Below are positions 60,070 through 64,000 of a stretch of DNA of 64,000 nucleotides, piece after piece (the first letter of the stretch is position 1; the number at the start of each line of letters is the position of its first letter). The translations under genes were made by a program, and so were the position numbers. The notes beneath the pieces are model-generated. The model made no database searches. It was not told the origin of the DNA and worked only from the letters and a program-made list of their open reading frames with translations. Source of the DNA: JAJEFO01 sp965208685. Its GTDB lineage: Bacteria; Pseudomonadota; Alphaproteobacteria; Rhodobacterales; Rhodobacteraceae. The stretch is from NCBI GenBank assembly GCA_965208685.1, contig CBDBPL010000007.1, positions 4,216,001 through 4,280,000 of the forward strand, read 5' to 3'.

Positions 60070-61728
60070 ATGACCAAAAGCCAAATGAAGGCGCGATCTG
60101 CTACGCTCGCGAAAGGGCTGGAAATACTGAACTTTCTGGGATCGCAGAACGGACCGGTCACGCTCAGGACGGTGATGTCCGGTTTGGGGATGACCAAGCC
60201 GACGGCTCACCGGCTGCTGGCCACGTTGATTGACCACGGCATGGCGCGATTCGATTCGGTCAACAACACCTACCAGCTGGGCATGCGACTGTTCGAACTG
60301 TCTCGCCAGGTCTGGCAGGACCTTGACTTGCGCGGCGTCGCGATGAACGAGATGCGGAAGCTGCACGCTGCGACCAACGAAACCGTTTCGCTTGCCATCC
60401 TGACCCCGGATGGCGGGGTCTACATTGACGGCCTGCAGAGCAGCCACCACCTGCGCGAACAATCTCGCGTAGGTCAACGAGTGGCATTGTGGCGCTCGGC
60501 CATCGGAAAGGCTCTCATCGCAGGGCTGTCATACAAGGATCGGCAACGCATCCTGGAAGAGGATGCCGATGCAATCCTGAATGGCGGAACGTATGACGGC
60601 TTGCCGGAACTGAGCCGCCATCTCGATCTGGTCAATGCCCGCGGCTATGCCATAGAGATTGACGAGGATGTTCCTGGGATCTCGGGTGCCGCCGCGCCGA
60701 TTGTCGACCATCGAGGCATCACCGTCGCCGCGATCGGGCTGAGCGGCGCCAGCGATCGCCTGAGCCGCGATGCCCTGCACCGGCTTGGGCCCAGCGTCAT
60801 TGAAGCGACACGGCTGGCCTCGCTGCAAGCCGGCGGAGCACCCCGCCCGGTCTCGACTGCGCCGCAGCCGCGGGGCCTGCAGGTTCGAAATGTCAGGAAA
60901 CTGGCCGACTTCAGCAACTTGATCGGCGAGAGCCCGACGCTCAGCCGGGATGGCCGGATCCTCTACTGGGTTGACATTTGTCGGCCATGCATATTCCGCC
61001 TTGACCTGGCAACCGGCGAAACGGACGCTTTTCCGCAAAAGGACATGGTGACGGCCGTTGCCGAGACGGCTGAAGGCTTGCTGGTTGCCGGCCTGACCGG
61101 AATCAGGATCATCGAGCCGGTGAGCGGCAGGGTCGTCCGGGATTTCGGTGATCCCGAGGCAGACATTCCGACCAACCGATTCAACGATGGCAAGCTTGAC
61201 GCCCGGGGACGATTCTGGGTTGGCTCGCTCGCGTTCAGCCTCACACGCGGCGTCGGATCGCTCTATCGGGTCGACCCCGACGGCAGTGCCCGCCGCATGG
61301 AATCCGGCCTGACGCTTCCAAACGGAATGGGCTGGTCGCCGGACGGCCAGGCCATGTACCTGGTCGACACCGCGGACCGCGTCCTCTACATCTACGACTT
61401 TGACGCGGACGAGGGCACCATCGCCAACCGCCGCGACCTGATCCGCTTTCCGGACGACATGCCAGGCAACCCGGACGGGATCGACATCGACCCGCAAGGC
61501 AACATCTTCATCGCCATGTGGGACGGCTGGGCCGTCGTGAAATACGCCCCTGACGGGACGCTTGTCGAGACGTATGGAACGCCGTTCCCGCGCCCGACCT
61601 CCTGCGCATTTGCAGACGGTCCCACGCCACGCATTCTGGTGACTTCGGCAAGGATACGGGTCTCGAGCGATCTTCTAGCAAACTATCCCTCGAGCGGTGC
61701 AACTATCGAGATGCTGCTGCCGGCATGA
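60070..61728 (+). CDS. IclR-type regulator fused to SMP-30/gluconolactonase domain
   Basis: 552 residues. Residues about 5-70 are the IclR winged helix (LAKGLEILNFLGSQNGPVTL, MTKPTAHRLLATLIDHG); about 80-255 the IclR effector domain (ETVSLAILTPDGGVYIDGLQ, GQRVALWRSAIGKALIAG). After a short linker, about 275-552 is an SMP-30 beta-propeller with its divalent-metal residues: Glu in LIGESPTLSRDGRILYWVD, Asn in TLPNGMGWSPDGQAMYLVD, Asp in GNPDGIDIDPQGNIFIAMWD. Ribosome-binding site GAGGAG upstream. The lactonase half can open the lactone made by the divergent SDR, so sensing and catalysis are joined in one chain. Confidence 0.92.
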   Translation: MTKSQMKARSATLAKGLEILNFLGSQNGPVTLRTVMSGLGMTKPTAHRLLATLIDHGMARFDSVNNTYQLGMRLFELSRQVWQDLDLRGVAMNEMRKLHAATNETVSLAILTPDGGVYIDGLQSSHHLREQSRVGQRVALWRSAIGKALIAGLSYKDRQRILEEDADAILNGGTYDGLPELSRHLDLVNARGYAIEIDEDVPGISGAAAPIVDHRGITVAAIGLSGASDRLSRDALHRLGPSVIEATRLASLQAGGAPRPVSTAPQPRGLQVRNVRKLADFSNLIGESPTLSRDGRILYWVDICRPCIFRLDLATGETDAFPQKDMVTAVAETAEGLLVAGLTGIRIIEPVSGRVVRDFGDPEADIPTNRFNDGKLDARGRFWVGSLAFSLTRGVGSLYRVDPDGSARRMESGLTLPNGMGWSPDGQAMYLVDTADRVLYIYDFDADEGTIANRRDLIRFPDDMPGNPDGIDIDPQGNIFIAMWDGWAVVKYAPDGTLVETYGTPFPRPTSCAFADGPTPRILVTSARIRVSSDLLANYPSSGATIEMLLPA

Positions 61729-62326
61729 CCGGGCGGCGGTGCGCCGCGCCTCGCGGAAAGCTTCCCCAGCCATGCTCCGTGAACCGATCCCGGCTGATCG
61801 GTCTCGGCCCGCTTCGCCCAGCGCGGCCCGATCGGCCGCATCGCCGACAGCATGTCGCCCGCCATCCAGTCAACGGGTGCCGATCATGGGCGGTGGCGCG
61901 GGAGCTTGACCATGACGGAACTCTCGATTGTCTGCCGTTTGCGGGCACGGGCTCCTTTCGTGCGCGTGAAGGTCGCCCTGGTGCGCCGGCGGAGTCCCGC
62001 ATGGACACGGTTGCACGTCACGTCGCGGAGCATGGCGCTCAACGGCCGCTCGACGGGAATCACGTGCCGTGCATCATGTCTCGGGAAGCGCGTCCGATTG
62101 CGGAACTCGTGCTGCACCGCTGCCTCCAGATGTTCGCCACGCGACGGCGCTGCCGGATAGCTCGCCTCGTGCAGCGCTCCCCGCCTGCCGGCAAGCCCGG
62201 CAGCCAGCGCGCCGCCCGTCCCTGCCAGGTTCGGAATGCGGTGCTTTGCGGATCGCATGGGTCGCGGGCATTGCCGTCCGGCCGGCGGCCCTCCCCCGCC
62301 CATTGGCGATCACGCCATGCCGGGCA
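61729..62326. other. Intergenic region, no gene recognised
   Basis: 598 bp between the convergent IclR-fusion gene and the MMPL gene. Long overlapping frames on both strands are products of high GC; none has a motif or ribosome-binding site. No RNA gene seen. Confidence 0.5.
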
Positions 62327-64000
62327 TCATGAATCTTTCCGGTCGACCGCCATCAGCAGGGCGGGAAGGAGCAAGACATCGGCAATGAGCGCGATCGTGA
62401 TCGTGATCGACACCAGGACGCCAAGCGTCCAGCTCGGTTCATACCCAGACGCTGCGAACACCAGGAAACCGGCCACCAGGATCGCGGTGGTGGCCCACAA
62501 TGCCGGCCCCACGGTGCGAAACGTTTCGCGAACCGCCTCGGGCGGTGACAGGCCCTGCCGACGGCCGCTCAGGTACTTCGAAACAAAATGAATCGTGTCG
62601 TCCACGATGATGCCGATGGCGACCGCGACCACCACGGATGCGCCGAGACCGATGACGCCCGAGAGATACCCCCACAGGCCGAACGCCATTGCTGCAGGAA
62701 CGAAATTGGGCACCAGGCAGATCAGGCCGACACGGACGTTTCGGAAGACCAGGAGCAGGATCAGGGATATGAGGCCGGTGGCGAGAATCGTGCCCCTCAG
62801 CATGCTTTCGACGTTCCGGTCCGACAGATGGGCGGAAATCATGGTGAAGCCCGAGGCGGGACCCGCGAGATCAGGCGCGTTGTCCTGCAACCAGGCCTGG
62901 GCGCGCGCATCGATTTCGAGGTGTTCCTTCGTGGACGTGTTGTCGAGCGCCACCGTCATTCGCGTCGACGACTTGCCGATGTCAATGCGGTCGTTCAGGT
63001 CGGCGCCAAAGGGCAGCGAAAACTCGTAGAGCAGCAGCAGTTGCGCGGCAAGTTCGGGCTCTTCCGGAATCCGGTAGAACGCTGGGTCATCCCCGTGCAT
63101 GCTCTTGTTGACGCGCTTCATGATGTCCGAGAAGGCCTGAACGTGAAGCACTTCGGGCTGCGCCCGATACCAGTTCGCGAAGGCCTCGAGCTTGCGCAGG
63201 TATTCGGGCTCGGTGATGCCGCCCTCGCTCCCGGAACTCAACGAATAGTCGAGCCGGTCAAGGCCGGTCAGGTTTTCGACGATGAATTCCGTGTCGGTGC
63301 GAAATGCGTAACGATCGTCGAAATGGTGCAGCCAGTTGTCGCTCGCCTCGTTTCGGGGGAGACCCGCCGCGAAAATCGCGACCACGACGATCCCGAGCCA
63401 CAGAATCGGCTGACGGCGCACGATGACAAAGTCTCCCAGGCGTTCGAAAAGGCCCTGGCGTCCGGCGCGATGCCGAGGAGCCTTCAGCGGCATGACCGAA
63501 AGCAGCGCGGGCAGGAGCGTCACGCCATAGACGAACGTGAACAGCACGCCAAGCGCCACCAGGTTGCCAAGAACGTGAAACGGCGGCGAATTCGACGTGT
63601 TCAGGCTGAGGAATCCGATCGCGGTCGTGGCGGACGTCAGGAACACCGGATACATGTTTTCGCGAAGCGAGGCCGCCAGCGCGGCGTTGCGCTCCAAGCC
63701 TTCGCGCATGCCCGCCTGTGCCGTGGTCACGATGTGAATTGAATGGGCGACCCCCACCGCCATGACGATGATCGGCACGCTCGCGCTGATTGGCGTGAGC
63801 ATCGTGCCGAACCAGCCCGCGACGCCCACGGCTGTCAGCACGACGAACACGACGGCAATTCCGACGGCAACGGCCGCGTAGACAGAGCGCAGAAGCAGGG
63901 CCGCGATTGTCATGACGACGAAGAACACGACCGGAATGAGATCCTCCGCGTCCTTTCCGGCATCCTCGAAGGTCTGGTTCAAGATCACGTTGCCAGTCAG
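62327..64000 (-). CDS. MMPL/RND-family exporter, partial (N-terminus outside window)
   Basis: About 558 residues of the C-terminal part; reading continues through the window edge (LTGNVILNQTFEDAGKDAED). Two sets of membrane helices: the first includes VVFFVVMTIAALLLRSVYAA and IVMAVGVAHSIHIVTTAQAG, the second VGLICLVPNFVPAAMAFGLW and VVVAVAIGIIVDDTIHFVSK. They are separated by a periplasmic domain of about 200 residues, the hydrophobe/amphiphile exporter topology. GIIVDDTIHF carries the Asp pair used for proton relay in this family. Same protein type that usually accompanies DUF1302/DUF1329/YCF48 genes, which lie at the left end of the window. Confidence 0.9.
   Translation of the reverse strand: MTGNVILNQTFEDAGKDAEDLIPVVFFVVMTIAALLLRSVYAAVAVGIAVVFVVLTAVGVAGWFGTMLTPISASVPIIVMAVGVAHSIHIVTTAQAGMREGLERNAALAASLRENMYPVFLTSATTAIGFLSLNTSNSPPFHVLGNLVALGVLFTFVYGVTLLPALLSVMPLKAPRHRAGRQGLFERLGDFVIVRRQPILWLGIVVVAIFAAGLPRNEASDNWLHHFDDRYAFRTDTEFIVENLTGLDRLDYSLSSGSEGGITEPEYLRKLEAFANWYRAQPEVLHVQAFSDIMKRVNKSMHGDDPAFYRIPEEPELAAQLLLLYEFSLPFGADLNDRIDIGKSSTRMTVALDNTSTKEHLEIDARAQAWLQDNAPDLAGPASGFTMISAHLSDRNVESMLRGTILATGLISLILLLVFRNVRVGLICLVPNFVPAAMAFGLWGYLSGVIGLGASVVVAVAIGIIVDDTIHFVSKYLSGRRQGLSPPEAVRETFRTVGPALWATTAILVAGFLVFAASGYEPSWTLGVLVSITITIALIADVLLLPALLMAVDRKDS

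Noticed and set aside
61725..62591. 288-codon plus-strand frame and overlapping minus frames in the last intergenic gap
   Set aside because: No motif or ribosome-binding site, and it runs into the MMPL coding region on the opposite strand.

Overview
The window is GC-rich chromosomal DNA from an alphaproteobacterium, most likely of the Rhodobacterales or a close relative. This rests on gene order rather than any single gene: SDR / twin-transmembrane protein / PduO-type cobalamin adenosyltransferase, then rpsT / crotonase / mutM / ubiE / ubiB, then hemY / COG4223 / hemD divergent from tsaD / gpsA / EVE / DUF1761. Both edges cut genes: a YCF48-like protein on the left and an MMPL/RND exporter on the right.

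Layout. 0-4 kb: minus-strand DUF1302 / DUF1329 / YCF48-like envelope operon. 4.5-13.3 kb: core genes, interrupted at 5447-7381 by an IS1634-family insertion flanked by perfect 415-bp direct repeats that leave both neighbouring genes intact. 13.3-16.3 kb: accessory stretch with a PIN toxin / ribbon-helix-helix-like antitoxin pair and a protein with a PD-(D/E)XK-like signature. 16.3-24.3 kb: sugar-acid dehydratase, a tungstate ABC operon with its own regulator, a Rieske oxygenase and a PhyH-type dioxygenase. 24.9-32.2 kb: mobile island holding a HigB/RelE-like toxin-antitoxin pair, a solitary omega-RNA-like sequence, a truncated IS21 istA joined to a DUF5131 fragment, hipBA with an unusually long HipA, and an IscB RNA-guided nuclease with its omega RNA. 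32.2-42.2 kb: rhodanese, AhpD-like protein, and a divergent organosulfate-type cluster (MarR + sulfatase facing a tripartite tricarboxylate transporter + metallo-beta-lactamase-fold hydrolase + second sulfatase), then threonine aldolase. 42.3-54.3 kb: OmpA-type coiled-coil protein, tRNA-Thr(CGU), heme/tsaD/gpsA housekeeping genes, a two-domain rhodanese and glycerate 2-kinase. 54.4-61.7 kb: sugar-acid catabolic cluster (TRAP transporter, two SDRs, enolase-superfamily dehydratase) facing an unusual IclR regulator fused to an SMP-30/gluconolactonase domain.

The most notable feature is the IscB (OMEGA) locus. The 157-bp sequence immediately upstream of iscB recurs 4.6 kb away without any iscB. 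The two copies differ little, yet in one hairpin the differences include two compensatory base-pair changes, which is evidence that a structured RNA is maintained in both. The sequence just 5' of each copy, the guide position, is different. All function assignments come from reading translated sequence and motifs; no database search was possible.
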